NCBI GenBank assembly: GCA_934462945.1
Contig: CAKSJF010000008.1
Coordinates: 1 to 43,864, forward strand
Origin: an uncultured Clostridia bacterium
GTDB taxonomy: Bacteria; Bacillota; Clostridia; UBA1381
DNA: 43,864 nucleotides
Direction of reading: 5' to 3'
Made by a program: the position numbers and the translations under genes. Position 1 is the first letter of the stretch, and each line of letters starts with the position of its first letter. Positions 1 to 7,763 of this stretch are shown here, in pieces. The notes beneath the pieces are model-generated. The model did not search any database and was not told the DNA's origin. It worked only from the letters and a program-made list of their open reading frames with translations.

Positions 1-513
1 ATCGACATTCTGCAAAATTCCATCACTGCCGGCGCAACACTCATCACACTGAACGTATTAGAGGATGAGGCGGCGGATCTTCTGTCCTTTACCATTACCG
101 ACAACGGCTGCGGCATGGATCAGGAGATGGTGAAAAGAGTGATCGACCCATTTACCACCGGGCGCACCACACGCAGAGTCGGACTGGGGATTCCGCTTTT
201 AAAGCTTGCAGCAGAAAATACCGGCGGCGGAATCACACTAACCTCAAAGGTTGGCGAGGGAACAACCGTTACAGCGCGGTTTGGTTATCATCATATCGAC
301 CGCGAACCGCTCGGAGATATGGCAGAAACAGTTCACCAAACTGTGATCGCGCATGAGGAAATTGATTTTCTGTACACCCACACAAAAAATAACAACAGCT
401 TTTCCATGGATACCAGAGAACTGAAAAACATTCTCGGCGGCGTACCGTTTCACACGCCGGAGGTATCGCTTTGGATTTTGGAGTATTTACGCGAAGGGGA
501 AGAATCGTTGTAA
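1..513 (+). CDS. ATP-binding protein, histidine-kinase-like ATPase fold (5' end outside window)
   Basis: The reading frame is open from base 1, so the N-terminus lies outside the window; 170 residues are visible. They start with a HATPase N-box (DILQNSITAGA), then a G1 box (DNGCGMD) and a glycine-rich segment (VGLGIPLLK), followed by TSKVGEGTTV, as in GHKL ATPases. The last 70 residues match no domain I know, and no response-regulator gene is visible. It is the first visible gene of the hydrogenase operon, 55 bases before the [2Fe-2S] protein gene. Similar ATPase-like genes occur in hydrogenase clusters of other Clostridia, where their role is unclear. A redox or phosphorylation sensor is an inference only. 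Confidence 0.8.
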   Translation: MDILQNSITAGATLITLNVLEDEAADLLSFTITDNGCGMDQEMVKRVIDPFTTGRTTRRVGLGIPLLKLAAENTGGGITLTSKVGEGTTVTARFGYHHIDREPLGDMAETVHQTVIAHEEIDFLYTHTKNNNSFSMDTRELKNILGGVPFHTPEVSLWILEYLREGEESL

Positions 514-568
514 TGCTGTCGATAGGATTGACGTTTTTTTAACAATAAAAAGAAAGGAATGATTATTT

Positions 569-934
569 ATGAAAAGCCTGGCAGAATTAGAGGCAATCAG
601 AGCAAAAACGCTTGGAAATGTGACAATGCGGAAGGACGATCATGCTGTCCGCGTTGTTGTCGGCATGGCAACCTGCGGAATCGCGGCAGGAGCAAGACCG
701 GTGATGGCGGCATTTGTAGAGGAGATTGGAAAGCGCGGACTGGATCATGTAAACGTGACACAGACAGGCTGTATCGGCGTCTGTCGATTAGAGCCGATCG
801 TGGAGATTTACATGCCGGATCAGGAAAAGGTTACCTATGTAAAAATGACGCCGGAAAAAGCGAAAAAGGTTGTCGCTGAACATTTGGTAAACGGCAGAAT
901 TGTATCGGAATATACCATCGGAGCAGCAGAATAA
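569..934 (+). CDS. thioredoxin-like [2Fe-2S] ferredoxin domain protein (HydD/NuoE-like)
   Basis: A 121-residue soluble protein with the thioredoxin-like ferredoxin fold found in NuoE and in the N-termini of NuoF/HydB proteins. The visible cysteines are C36 (in MATCGIAAGA), C68 and C72 (in TGCIGVC). A fourth Cys, which sits about five residues before C36 in classical members, is absent. The start is chosen because AGAAAGGA lies 10 bases upstream. It is in an operon with the flavoprotein and the hydrogenase and probably passes electrons in, or structurally supports, the multimeric hydrogenase. Small proteins of this kind are encoded in other bifurcating hydrogenase operons (HydD of Acetobacterium is the comparison I have in mind). 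Family assignment is firm; role in the complex is inferred. Confidence 0.85.
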   Translation: MKSLAELEAIRAKTLGNVTMRKDDHAVRVVVGMATCGIAAGARPVMAAFVEEIGKRGLDHVNVTQTGCIGVCRLEPIVEIYMPDQEKVTYVKMTPEKAKKVVAEHLVNGRIVSEYTIGAAE

Positions 935-975
935 GGCGCTTGAATTAAAAAGATTTGAAAGGAATGATACAAGAC

Positions 976-2769
976 ATGGATATGGTAAGAGGTCACATTT
1001 TATGCTGCGGCGGTACTGGCTGTACCTCCTCCGGGAGCGAAGCCATTATAAAAGAAATGGAAACGCAGCTTGCGGCTTATGGCTTGGAAAAGGAATATAA
1101 AGTAGTCAAAACCGGCTGTTTCGGACTCTGTGCATTAGGTCCGATCATGATTGTGTACCCGGAGGGTGCGTTCTACAGCCGCGTCAAGGTAGAGGATGTT
1201 AAGGAAATTGTAGAAGAACATCTCTTAAAGGGTCGAATTGTAAAGCATTTGCTCTATCAGGAAACAATTGAAGAAGATAATATTAAGAGCTTAAACGAAG
1301 TAGACTTCTATAAAAAGCAGATGCGAATTGCACTTCGGAACTGCGGTGTGATTAACCCGGAAAATATTGATGAGTATATCGCATTCGACGGCTATAAAGC
1401 GCTCGGAAAGGCATTAACCGAAATGACGCGCGAGGAAGTGATTCAGGAAATTTTAGATTCCGGACTGCGCGGACGCGGCGGCGGCGGTTTCCCCACCGGA
1501 CTGAAATGGAAATTTACATATGCTGCAAAGGGCGATCAGAAATATGTTGCCTGCAATGCCGACGAGGGTGACCCGGGTGCGTTTATGGATCGTTCCATCT
1601 TAGAGGGTGATCCGCACAGCGTGATTGAGGCTATGGCGATTGCCGCTTATGCGATCGGTGCAAACCAGGGTTATATTTACATCCGTGCAGAATATCCGAT
1701 TGCCGTTAAGAGATTGGAAATTGCAATCGGTCAGGCAAAGGAATACGGTCTTTTAGGAAAAGACATCTTCGGCACAGGCTTTGATTTTGACTTAGAGCTT
1801 CGTCTGGGTGCAGGCGCATTTGTCTGCGGTGAGGAAACTGCGCTGATGACCTCCATTGAAGGAAAGCGCGGTGAGCCAAGACCCCGTCCGCCGTTCCCGG
1901 CAAATCAGGGACTTTGGCAGAAACCGACCCTTTTAAACAACGTAGAAACCTATGCAAACATTCCGCAGATTATCAATAAGGGCGCTGCATGGTTCAGCTC
2001 TATCGGAACAGAAAAGAGCAAGGGAACAAAGGTATTTGCGCTCGGCGGAAAAATTAATAACACCGGTCTGGTGGAAATTCCGATGGGAACAACGCTCCGC
2101 GAAATTATTGAGGACATCGGCGGCGGCATTCCGAACGGAAAGAAATTTAAAGCGGCACAGACAGGAGGTCCCTCCGGCGGGTGTATCCCGGCATCCTTAA
2201 TGGATACACCGATTGACTACGATTCCTTAATTGCAATCGGTTCTATGATGGGATCGGGCGGTCTGATCGTTATGGACGAGGACAACTGCATGGTTGACAT
2301 TGCAAAATTCTTCTTAGAATTTACCGTGGACGAATCCTGCGGAAAGTGTACTCCCTGCCGTATCGGTACAAAACGTCTTTTAGAAATTTTAACAAAGATT
2401 ACAAAGGGCAAAGGAACAATGGAGGATATCGACCGCTTAGAGGAGCTTTGCTACAGCATTAAGGCTTCTTCCCTCTGCGGTCTGGGACAAACTGCCCCCA
2501 ACCCGGTTCTTTCCACCCTGCGCTATTTCCGTGATGAATATGAAGCACATGTACGCGATCATGTCTGTCCGGCTGGTGTCTGCAAGGCGCTGTCGAAATA
2601 TGTGATCGATCCGGATAAGTGTAAGGGATGCAGTCTCTGCTCCAGACAGTGTCCGGTGGGTGCGATTTCCGGTCAGATCAAATCTCCGTTTGTAATTGAT
2701 CAGGAAAAGTGCATCAAGTGCGGCGCTTGTCAGGCAGCTTGTAAGTTCAAGGCAATTGACAAGAAATAA
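976..2769 (+). CDS. hydB: NADH-binding flavoprotein subunit of multimeric [FeFe]-hydrogenase (HydB/NuoF/HndC-like)
   Basis: A 597-residue protein. Domains in order: N-terminal thioredoxin-like [2Fe-2S] domain (C11, C16, C48, C52); NuoF core with the FMN/NADH glycine-rich loop GRGGGGFPTGLKW (about residues 166-178) and the NADEGDPGAF motif; an SLBB segment; a [4Fe-4S] site around SCGKCTPCR; and a C-terminal 2x[4Fe-4S] ferredoxin (CKGCSLCSRQCPVG and CIKCGACQAACKF). This is the architecture of the NAD(P)-linked subunit of electron-bifurcating hydrogenases, which couple H2 to NAD(P)+ and ferredoxin. A longer TTG start at 955 is possible, but GAAAGGA at 957-963 serves ATG 976 better. HydA follows 29 bases downstream. 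True bifurcation cannot be proven from sequence. Confidence 0.95.
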   Translation: MDMVRGHILCCGGTGCTSSGSEAIIKEMETQLAAYGLEKEYKVVKTGCFGLCALGPIMIVYPEGAFYSRVKVEDVKEIVEEHLLKGRIVKHLLYQETIEEDNIKSLNEVDFYKKQMRIALRNCGVINPENIDEYIAFDGYKALGKALTEMTREEVIQEILDSGLRGRGGGGFPTGLKWKFTYAAKGDQKYVACNADEGDPGAFMDRSILEGDPHSVIEAMAIAAYAIGANQGYIYIRAEYPIAVKRLEIAIGQAKEYGLLGKDIFGTGFDFDLELRLGAGAFVCGEETALMTSIEGKRGEPRPRPPFPANQGLWQKPTLLNNVETYANIPQIINKGAAWFSSIGTEKSKGTKVFALGGKINNTGLVEIPMGTTLREIIEDIGGGIPNGKKFKAAQTGGPSGGCIPASLMDTPIDYDSLIAIGSMMGSGGLIVMDEDNCMVDIAKFFLEFTVDESCGKCTPCRIGTKRLLEILTKITKGKGTMEDIDRLEELCYSIKASSLCGLGQTAPNPVLSTLRYFRDEYEAHVRDHVCPAGVCKALSKYVIDPDKCKGCSLCSRQCPVGAISGQIKSPFVIDQEKCIKCGACQAACKFKAIDKK

Positions 2770-2798
2770 AATGCGAAAAGAAAGGACTGAAAACGTAA

Positions 2799-4532
2799 AT
2801 GGTTAATTTGAAAATAAATGGTCAGGCTGTCAGCGTTCCGGAAGGCTATACCGTTTTGCAGGCAGCGCGCGAGGCTGGCATTGACATCCCAACCCTGTGT
2901 TACTTAAAGGATGTATCGCAGACCGGTTCCTGCAGAATGTGCGTCGTAGAAATCGTAGGCGCACGCGCCCTCCAGGCAGCATGCGTTTATCCGGTAGCCG
3001 AGGGAATCGAAGTTTTAACGCATTCTCCAAAGGTAAAAAAGGCAAGAAAAGCAACCTTAGAGCTTTTGCTCTCCAATCACGACAGAAAGTGTCTCACCTG
3101 TACCCGGAATCAGAAATGCGAATTGCAGGCGCTCTGCGATGAATTAGGTATTACTGATATTCCTTATGAGGGAGTTCGGAATGAATACGAAATTGACGAT
3201 TTATCTCCGTCAATTGTTCGTGACAACAATAAATGTATTCTCTGCCGCCGCTGTGTGAGCGTTTGTAAAAACATTCAGACGGTTGGGGTAATTGATGCAA
3301 CCGAGCGTGGCTTTAACACCACAATCGCGTCTCCGTTCCATAAGTCCTTAGCAGAAACCGCCTGCGTAAACTGCGGACAGTGTATCACTGTCTGTCCGGT
3401 AGGCGCTTTGAGAGAAAAGGATAACACGGACGAAGTATTTGAGGCAATTGCAGATCCGGATAAATACGTGATCGTTCAGACCGCTCCGGCTGTCCGTGCC
3501 GCATTGGGCGAGGAATTTGGCTACGCAATCGGCACTCCGGTCACCGGTAAAATGGCAGCATCCCTGCGCCGTTTAGGCTTTGACAAGGTATTTGATACCG
3601 ATACCGGTGCAGACCTCACGATTATGGAGGAGGGGACGGAGCTGTTAAACCGTCTGCAAAACGGCGGCAAGCTCCCGTTAATCACCTCTTGCAGTCCGGG
3701 TTGGATCAAATTCTGTGAACATAACTTCCCGGATTTTCTGGACAATCTCTCCAGCTGCAAATCTCCGCATCAGATGTTTGGTGCAGTGCTGAAAACCTAT
3801 TATGCAGAAAAGCACAATATTGACCCGAAAAAGATTGTTGTTGTCTCGGTAATGCCCTGCGTTGCAAAGAAATTTGAGGCAGGACGGCCGGAAATGGAAG
3901 TGGACGGACTCCGCGATGTAGATGTTGTTATTTCCACACGTGAATTAGCAAAAATGATTAAGCAATCCGGCATTAAATTCTGCGAACTGCCGGAGGAAAG
4001 CTTTGATCAGCCGTTTGAGGAAGCAACCGGCGCAGGTGTCATCTTTGGTGCAACCGGCGGTGTAATGGAGGCAGCGCTCCGTACCGTTTCAGAAATTGTA
4101 GAAAAGAAACCGCTTGAAAAGCTTGAATTTACACAGGTTCGCGGAACAGAGGGAATCAAGGAGGCAACTCTTACCCTGGGCGGCAAGGATGTCCGTGTGG
4201 CAATTGCACACGGCTTAGGAAATGCCAGAAAGCTTTTGGAAAGCATCCGTTCCGGCGAAAAACAATATGAATTTGTAGAAATTATGGCATGCCCCGGCGG
4301 CTGTGTCACCGGCGGCGGTCAGCCGATCTGCTCGGCAAAGACCTGGATGGATGTTGACATCAAGACAGAACGCGCAAAGGCGCTCTATGCTGAGGATGAG
4401 GCATCAAAAATCCGCAAGAGCCACGAAAATCCGGATATTCAACTTCTGTATAAGGAGTTTTTCGGAGAACCCGGATCTCATAAATCTCATGAGCTTTTGC
4501 ATACACACTATACTGCAAGAAGTAAATTCTAA
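2799..4532 (+). CDS. hydA: [FeFe]-hydrogenase catalytic subunit
   Basis: A 577-residue cytoplasmic hydrogenase. The order is: plant-type [2Fe-2S] ferredoxin (first 80 residues, CRMCVVEI), His/Cys-ligated [4Fe-4S] (NHDRKCLTC), 2x[4Fe-4S] (CILCRRCVSVC, CVNCGQCITVCPVG), then the H-cluster domain. L1 reads TSCSPGW with C298, L2 reads MPCVAKKFE with C354, and L3 reads MACPGGC with C498 and C502. L1 has Ser where the textbook TSCCPxW motif has a second Cys. The C-terminal small-subunit-like tail ends near HELLHTHY. It is the last gene of the operon, followed at once by a strong terminator. It is expected to pair with HydB and a NuoE-like HydC subunit encoded outside the window. Confidence 0.97.
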   Translation: MVNLKINGQAVSVPEGYTVLQAAREAGIDIPTLCYLKDVSQTGSCRMCVVEIVGARALQAACVYPVAEGIEVLTHSPKVKKARKATLELLLSNHDRKCLTCTRNQKCELQALCDELGITDIPYEGVRNEYEIDDLSPSIVRDNNKCILCRRCVSVCKNIQTVGVIDATERGFNTTIASPFHKSLAETACVNCGQCITVCPVGALREKDNTDEVFEAIADPDKYVIVQTAPAVRAALGEEFGYAIGTPVTGKMAASLRRLGFDKVFDTDTGADLTIMEEGTELLNRLQNGGKLPLITSCSPGWIKFCEHNFPDFLDNLSSCKSPHQMFGAVLKTYYAEKHNIDPKKIVVVSVMPCVAKKFEAGRPEMEVDGLRDVDVVISTRELAKMIKQSGIKFCELPEESFDQPFEEATGAGVIFGATGGVMEAALRTVSEIVEKKPLEKLEFTQVRGTEGIKEATLTLGGKDVRVAIAHGLGNARKLLESIRSGEKQYEFVEIMACPGGCVTGGGQPICSAKTWMDVDIKTERAKALYAEDEASKIRKSHENPDIQLLYKEFFGEPGSHKSHELLHTHYTARSKF

Positions 4533-4538
4533 AAAAGA

Positions 4539-4580
4539 GAAATCCCCCTGCCGGGTGTGGCAGGGGGATTTCTTTGATTT
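4539..4580 (+). terminator. intrinsic terminator of the hydrogenase operon
   Basis: A perfect 14-base-pair inverted repeat (4539-4552 with 4559-4572) with a 6-base loop and a GC-rich core lies six bases after the hydA stop and is followed by TTTGATTT. Confidence 0.9.
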
Positions 4581-4784
4581 GCCGGAATGCTTCAAACTGA
4601 TAAAAAAGCGTGACAGAAAAATCTGCGCAAATACGCAGCGGAACGCGGGATACGCTCCTCACCAAAATCCAAGCACCTCCGCAGAAACAGTTGTGTCAGG
4701 TGTGTCTGCGGATCGACAAATCAAAGGTCTATGATCGGTTTATCAGGAATAACCACTCCCTGATATTTGTATTATAACTCATAT
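4581..4784. other. gene-free interval between hydA terminator and the XRE regulator control region
   Basis: I see no convincing gene here; open frames lack ribosome sites and continue shadows of hydA. Two inverted repeats are present: CCGCAGA/TCTGCGG (4679-4711, imperfect inner pairing) and TATCAGG/CCTGATA (4741-4747 with 4759-4765), the latter followed by a weak T-rich stretch. They could be structured RNA or decayed sequence. Confidence 0.5.
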
Positions 4785-4930
4785 TCCACTATATGTCAAT
4801 ACTTTTTCCACTATTTGTTTTTAATTTATAGTATTTGATTGAATAATTATAAAGTATTCCACATAATATAAAACAAAATTCACCATATGTATTTACAACT
4901 AAGATACAATAAAAGTAAACAAATAGTGGA
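4785..4930. promoter_or_regulatory. repeated operator-like sites upstream of the XRE regulator
   Basis: TCCACTATTTGTTT at 4807-4820 occurs again as an exact 14-base inverted copy at 4917-4930, directly against the ribosome site. A third related copy, TCCACTATATGTCA, is at 4785-4798, and looser matches begin near 4858 and 4880. Repeats around the start of an XRE gene usually mean autoregulation; that reading is an inference. Confidence 0.6.
4839..4867 (+). promoter_or_regulatory. candidate SigA promoter of the XRE regulator gene
   Basis: TTGAAT (4839-4844), a 17-base spacer and CATAAT (4862-4867) lie between the operator-like repeats. Transcription would start near 4874, leaving a leader that contains the 4917-4930 site. 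Confidence 0.5.
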
Positions 4931-4943
4931 AAGGAGGTTGACA

Positions 4944-5255
4944 ATGAAAGATATTTTATCAGAGAACATCAGGGTTCTCCGTAAGCAAAAAGGGTTGACG
5001 CAAGCGCAGTTAGCTTCAAAAATCGGGGTCAATAAATCAATTATCTCTGCCTATGAGAATCAGGAACGCTTGCCGTCAGTTGCTGTTTTGATCAAGCTAT
5101 CCTATGAATTTAATGTATCCATTGAGTATCTTTTAGGCGTTAAGCGTAATAAATTTATCGACATCTCCAAGCTGACAGACGGGCAGATCGCGGCAATTTC
5201 CAATATTGTGGGACAATTTGAAGAGGCAAATCAGGCTGCACGCATAATTACATGA
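4944..5255 (+). CDS. XRE-family transcriptional regulator
   Basis: A 103-residue protein with an N-terminal HTH_3 domain (about residues 7-62; LRKQKGLTQAQLASKIGVNK then SIISAYENQERLPS), followed by a short helical tail that may dimerise. The ATG at 4944 is chosen because AAGGAGGT lies five bases upstream; an upstream in-frame start at 4887 has no ribosome site and lies among the operator-like repeats. The gene stands alone between the hydrogenase operon and a convergent GNAT gene. The repeats before it suggest it represses itself. Its other targets are unknown; the hydrogenase operon is transcribed away from it. Confidence 0.9.
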   Translation: MKDILSENIRVLRKQKGLTQAQLASKIGVNKSIISAYENQERLPSVAVLIKLSYEFNVSIEYLLGVKRNKFIDISKLTDGQIAAISNIVGQFEEANQAARIIT

Positions 5256-5261
5256 AAAAAA

Positions 5262-5297
5262 TGCTGATGTCTATACCCAAGACATCAGCACTTTTTT
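5262..5297. terminator. bidirectional terminator between the XRE and GNAT genes
   Basis: TGCTGATGTCT (5262-5272) pairs with AGACATCAGCA (5280-5290). T-runs flank it on both strands (CTTTTTT on +, and the complement of the A-run at 5255-5261 on -), so it can end both convergent genes. Confidence 0.85.
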
Positions 5298-5736
5298 ATC
5301 TGTCTATAATCATTTGTAAATACGGAAGTTCGGAAAATCCTATTTTTTTATAAAGCTGAATCGCTTTTTGATTGTTCGGACATGCCTCCAGGCGAAAACG
5401 TGCCGCCTTTTTTCCGTACTCCTCTTTCACAAACTGCAAATACTCTGTTCCAAGTCCCCTCCCTTGAAATGCCGGGCGGACATAGATTTCCTCCAAAAGC
5501 GCACATAAGCCGCCTGCCTCGCCGGAATAGGTAAAGGACAACTGACCGTAGCCGGCAGGCTGACCGTCACACTCAAACACATACAACGCAAGATACGGAC
5601 TCCCGGCAAGTACCTCCTGTATGTTTTTCTGAATCTGTTCTGTCGGAATCGGCGCAAGTACACCGTCTGTATGATAAAATTCATCCATCATATCACAGCA
5701 GACCTGATAATCCTCCGGGGTAAGCTCTCGAATCAT
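5296..5736 (-). CDS. GNAT-family N-acetyltransferase
   Basis: A 146-residue protein of typical GNAT length. The acetyl-CoA binding segment VRPAFQGRGLGTEYLQFV (Q/RxxGxG/A motif) is about two thirds along, followed by ACPNNQKAIQLYKKIGF, the usual C-terminal GNAT signature. It transfers an acetyl group from acetyl-CoA to an amine; the substrate cannot be told. GGAGGA stands upstream of ATG 5736. It lies 15 bases after the stop of the anchored protein gene, so the two probably share a transcript. Confidence 0.9.
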   Translation of the reverse strand: MIRELTPEDYQVCCDMMDEFYHTDGVLAPIPTEQIQKNIQEVLAGSPYLALYVFECDGQPAGYGQLSFTYSGEAGGLCALLEEIYVRPAFQGRGLGTEYLQFVKEEYGKKAARFRLEACPNNQKAIQLYKKIGFSELPYLQMIIDR

Positions 5737-5751
5737 AATCGGTTTCCTCCG

Positions 5752-6384
5752 TTACAGTAAATACGAATATTTTGAAAACAGCTGAATCCCTTTAGAAATT
5801 TCCGATGAGGACATTCTCTGCATTAAGTACTTTTTCAGCTCGGAACGTTCCTCCGAGGTTAAGCCGCCGCTTAAAAGTCCCATAATATATCCGACATCCA
5901 CCTTGCGTGCAAGCGCCAAACCAGCCGCTAAATCTCTGGGATCAATCTGATCCTTGTATTTCTCATAGGCTGATTTTGCCGTTTTCGGCTTCTCTGTTGC
6001 CGCCGGTGCAAGGGTTTCCTGTGCCGGTGCAGGAATTTCCGCCTGAATCTGTTCCTGCCGCTGTGCCTCCTTTTTCTGCTTTGCCACCTCTAAGAGGTTT
6101 AAAAGCCGCCCAGCCTCCTTCGGGCTTTCCTGATTCAGGTATTCCTGCATATCATTTTCCTGAATAATCGCCTCCACCTGCTCAATCAGCACCTCGCCGA
6201 CATTCTCCGGCAATGCCGTTTCCGGAATCACCTCTCCTGCCACACTCGGAGACGCACTGGGCATCAGCCGCGGAACAACTTTGCATTTCCAATAATAATA
6301 TAATCCGCCGACCCCAATGGCGGCAATCACGAAAATTGCAGCTAAAACCCATAAAATGACCTTAACCGCCTTTTTTTTCTTCAT
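5752..6384 (-). CDS. single-pass membrane-anchored protein of unknown function
   Basis: I do not recognise a family. The 210 residues comprise a short basic N-terminus (MKKKKAVK), one hydrophobic helix (about residues 8-32), a Pro/Ala/Glu/Gln-rich middle with charged helical stretches (about 60-135), and a C-terminal helical block (YEKYKDQIDPRDLAAGLALA to the end, KYSYLL). The basic side before the helix puts the bulk outside the cytoplasm if it is a signal anchor. GGAGGA precedes the ATG, and a good promoter lies 32 bases upstream. It lies between sporulation genes and an acetyltransferase, which does not settle its job. Confidence 0.75.
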   Translation of the reverse strand: MKKKKAVKVILWVLAAIFVIAAIGVGGLYYYWKCKVVPRLMPSASPSVAGEVIPETALPENVGEVLIEQVEAIIQENDMQEYLNQESPKEAGRLLNLLEVAKQKKEAQRQEQIQAEIPAPAQETLAPAATEKPKTAKSAYEKYKDQIDPRDLAAGLALARKVDVGYIMGLLSGGLTSEERSELKKYLMQRMSSSEISKGIQLFSKYSYLL

Positions 6385-6415
6385 ATCAATTCCTCCGTTT
6401 CTCGGATTTAGCTTT

Positions 6416-6444
6416 ATTGTATCATACTTTTATAAAAAATACAA
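6416..6444 (-). promoter_or_regulatory. SigA-type promoter of the 5752-6384 gene
   Basis: Reading the minus strand: TTGTAT (6444-6439), a 17-base spacer, TACAAT (6421-6416), about 30 bases before the start codon. Confidence 0.65.
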
Positions 6445-6478
6445 GACCCCCTGCATTTTGTTCACAAAAATAAAACAT

Positions 6479-7111
6479 TTAGATCGTCCGGAAAACTGCT
6501 AAGAGGATTAAAATGATCCCGCTGATGCCGGAAAACCAATCCGGAAGTCTGGAAGAAAGCCGCTCCCCGAGAGAACGTCCGGATAAGATTGCCGCCGCGT
6601 TGAAAACAACAGACCAGAAAATCACTGCCGGGATATCGATATTTCCGATTGCTGCACCGATTCCTGCCGCAACGCTGTCTAATGAAAGCGACATTGCAAG
6701 CGCGAAAGCCTCTTTCGGCGAAAGACTTTTGGACTGATCTACATCTGCCTCCTCCGGATCTGCATAAAGCGTCAGGACAAAGCGCAAATGAAAAAACGAG
6801 AAATTCCAGTGACTGCAAAGCTTCTGATGCTTTCGGATCAGCGATTTTGTAGCACCGTCCAAAAGCCGGCTGACGCCCAGCAGAAACAAAATCAAAAAGC
6901 TGACAACGGACGATAAACGCGCCGGAAAAAAAGGTTTTAAAGCTGAACCAAACCCCAGAAAGATTCCTAAAATCACACCGCCAACACCGCTGATAATCCA
7001 GACAGAGCCTGCCGGAATCCGAATTTGACTGCTGCCATAGGAAAGACCTGCAAAAAATGCGTCCGCGGAAAGCGCCAGGGCAAAGAAAAAAGCCATCCAA
7101 AAAGCGTCCAT
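6479..7111 (-). CDS. ytaF: sporulation membrane protein YtaF (MntP-like fold)
   Basis: A 210-residue polytopic protein with about five or six hydrophobic segments. The N-terminal ALALSADAFFAGLSYG and internal ALAMSLDSVAAGIGAAIGN form the two related halves with conserved Asp residues that are typical of the MntP/YtaF family. Between them lies the hydrophilic loop DPEEADVDQSKSLSPKEA, which marks YtaF rather than MntP. In Bacillus YtaF is linked to sporulation; a metal-ion exporter role is known only for MntP. A GGAG ribosome site precedes ATG 7111. It lies directly downstream of dpaAB, which fits a sporulation block. A longer overlapping frame (6462-7100) is a shadow. Confidence 0.85.
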   Translation of the reverse strand: MDAFWMAFFFALALSADAFFAGLSYGSSQIRIPAGSVWIISGVGGVILGIFLGFGSALKPFFPARLSSVVSFLILFLLGVSRLLDGATKSLIRKHQKLCSHWNFSFFHLRFVLTLYADPEEADVDQSKSLSPKEAFALAMSLSLDSVAAGIGAAIGNIDIPAVIFWSVVFNAAAILSGRSLGERLSSRLPDWFSGISGIILILLAVFRTI

Positions 7112-7140
7112 ATTCTCACCACTCCATATTTTTGCTATGT

Positions 7141-7177
7141 AATAAAACGGGATCGGACAAATTTCTTATCCGATCCC
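7141..7177 (-). terminator. intrinsic terminator after dpaB
   Basis: GGGATCGGA (7149-7157) pairs with TCCGATCCC (7169-7177). On the minus strand it is followed by GTTTTATT, seven bases after the dpaB stop. Confidence 0.8.
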
Positions 7178-7184
7178 TATCTGA

Positions 7185-7763
7185 TCAGCACAAAATCGGC
7201 TGTAGTTGTTTTTTCTCCAGCGCCGCTTCTGCCGCCGGCAGAATTTTCTGCATATCGCTCACTAAGGAACGCGGCTTTTTTTCGCAGTCATCCTGTCCGA
7301 ACGGAACAAAGAAATAATGGCTGCGGTTTAAAAGCGTTCCGATATTTTTTGCCGCGCCGGATAATCCGTCATTGGTAGATACCGCTAAGAGAACCGGCTT
7401 TTGATTTCGCAAATGCGCCTTTGCCGCCATCGTAACCGAAGTATCGGCAATGCCGGAAGCAAGCTTTGCCAGCGTGTTGCCGGTTGCCGGTGCGATAATC
7501 AGTAAATCCAGATACCCTTTCGGACCGATTGGCTCTGCATCCCGGACGGTATGTAGAATCGGATTTTTGCAGATTCTTAAAAGTTCTCCCTGAAAGTATT
7601 CGCTCGTTCCAAAGCGCGTATCCGTTTCATAGGCATTTCTGCTCATAATCGGAATAATCGTTGCGCCTGTTTCAGAAAGCGTCTCTAACTCCTTTAAAAC
7701 GCGCCGAAACGTACAAAACGAACCGGTCATTGCAAAGCCGATTGTCTTGGAAGATAAGTCCAC
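7185..7763 (-). CDS. dpaB: dipicolinate synthase subunit B
   Basis: A 192-residue flavoprotein-like subunit (SpoVFB). The sequence GFAMTGSFCTF near the N-terminus, LLIIAPATGNTLAKLASGI, and AVSTNDGLSGAAKNIGTLLN are typical of SpoVFB within the flavin-dependent decarboxylase-like fold. With DpaA it makes dipicolinic acid from a diaminopimelate-pathway intermediate in the mother cell for the spore core. It starts with GTG at 7763, directly after the dpaA stop TAA, with GGAGGAA in the dpaA tail as ribosome site, so translation is probably coupled. Confidence 0.93.
   Translation of the reverse strand: MDLSSKTIGFAMTGSFCTFRRVLKELETLSETGATIIPIMSRNAYETDTRFGTSEYFQGELLRICKNPILHTVRDAEPIGPKGYLDLLIIAPATGNTLAKLASGIADTSVTMAAKAHLRNQKPVLLAVSTNDGLSGAAKNIGTLLNRSHYFFVPFGQDDCEKKPRSLVSDMQKILPAAEAALEKKQLQPILC

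Noticed and set aside
955..975. Longer TTG start for the HydB-like protein
   Set aside because: The TTG lies in the ribosome site GAAAGGA; the ATG at 976 gives the usual family N-terminus.
4303..4734. A 143-codon plus-strand frame running from within hydA into the intergenic region
   Set aside because: It starts in another frame of hydA and crosses the terminator; no ribosome site.
4581..4784. Possible tRNA or known riboswitch in the gap after hydA
   Set aside because: The inverted repeats do not form a cloverleaf or any riboswitch core that I recognise.
6462..7100. A 212-codon minus-strand frame overlapping ytaF almost completely
   Set aside because: It is Cys/Arg/Phe-rich nonsense out of frame with YtaF, whose family motifs and ribosome site are clear.
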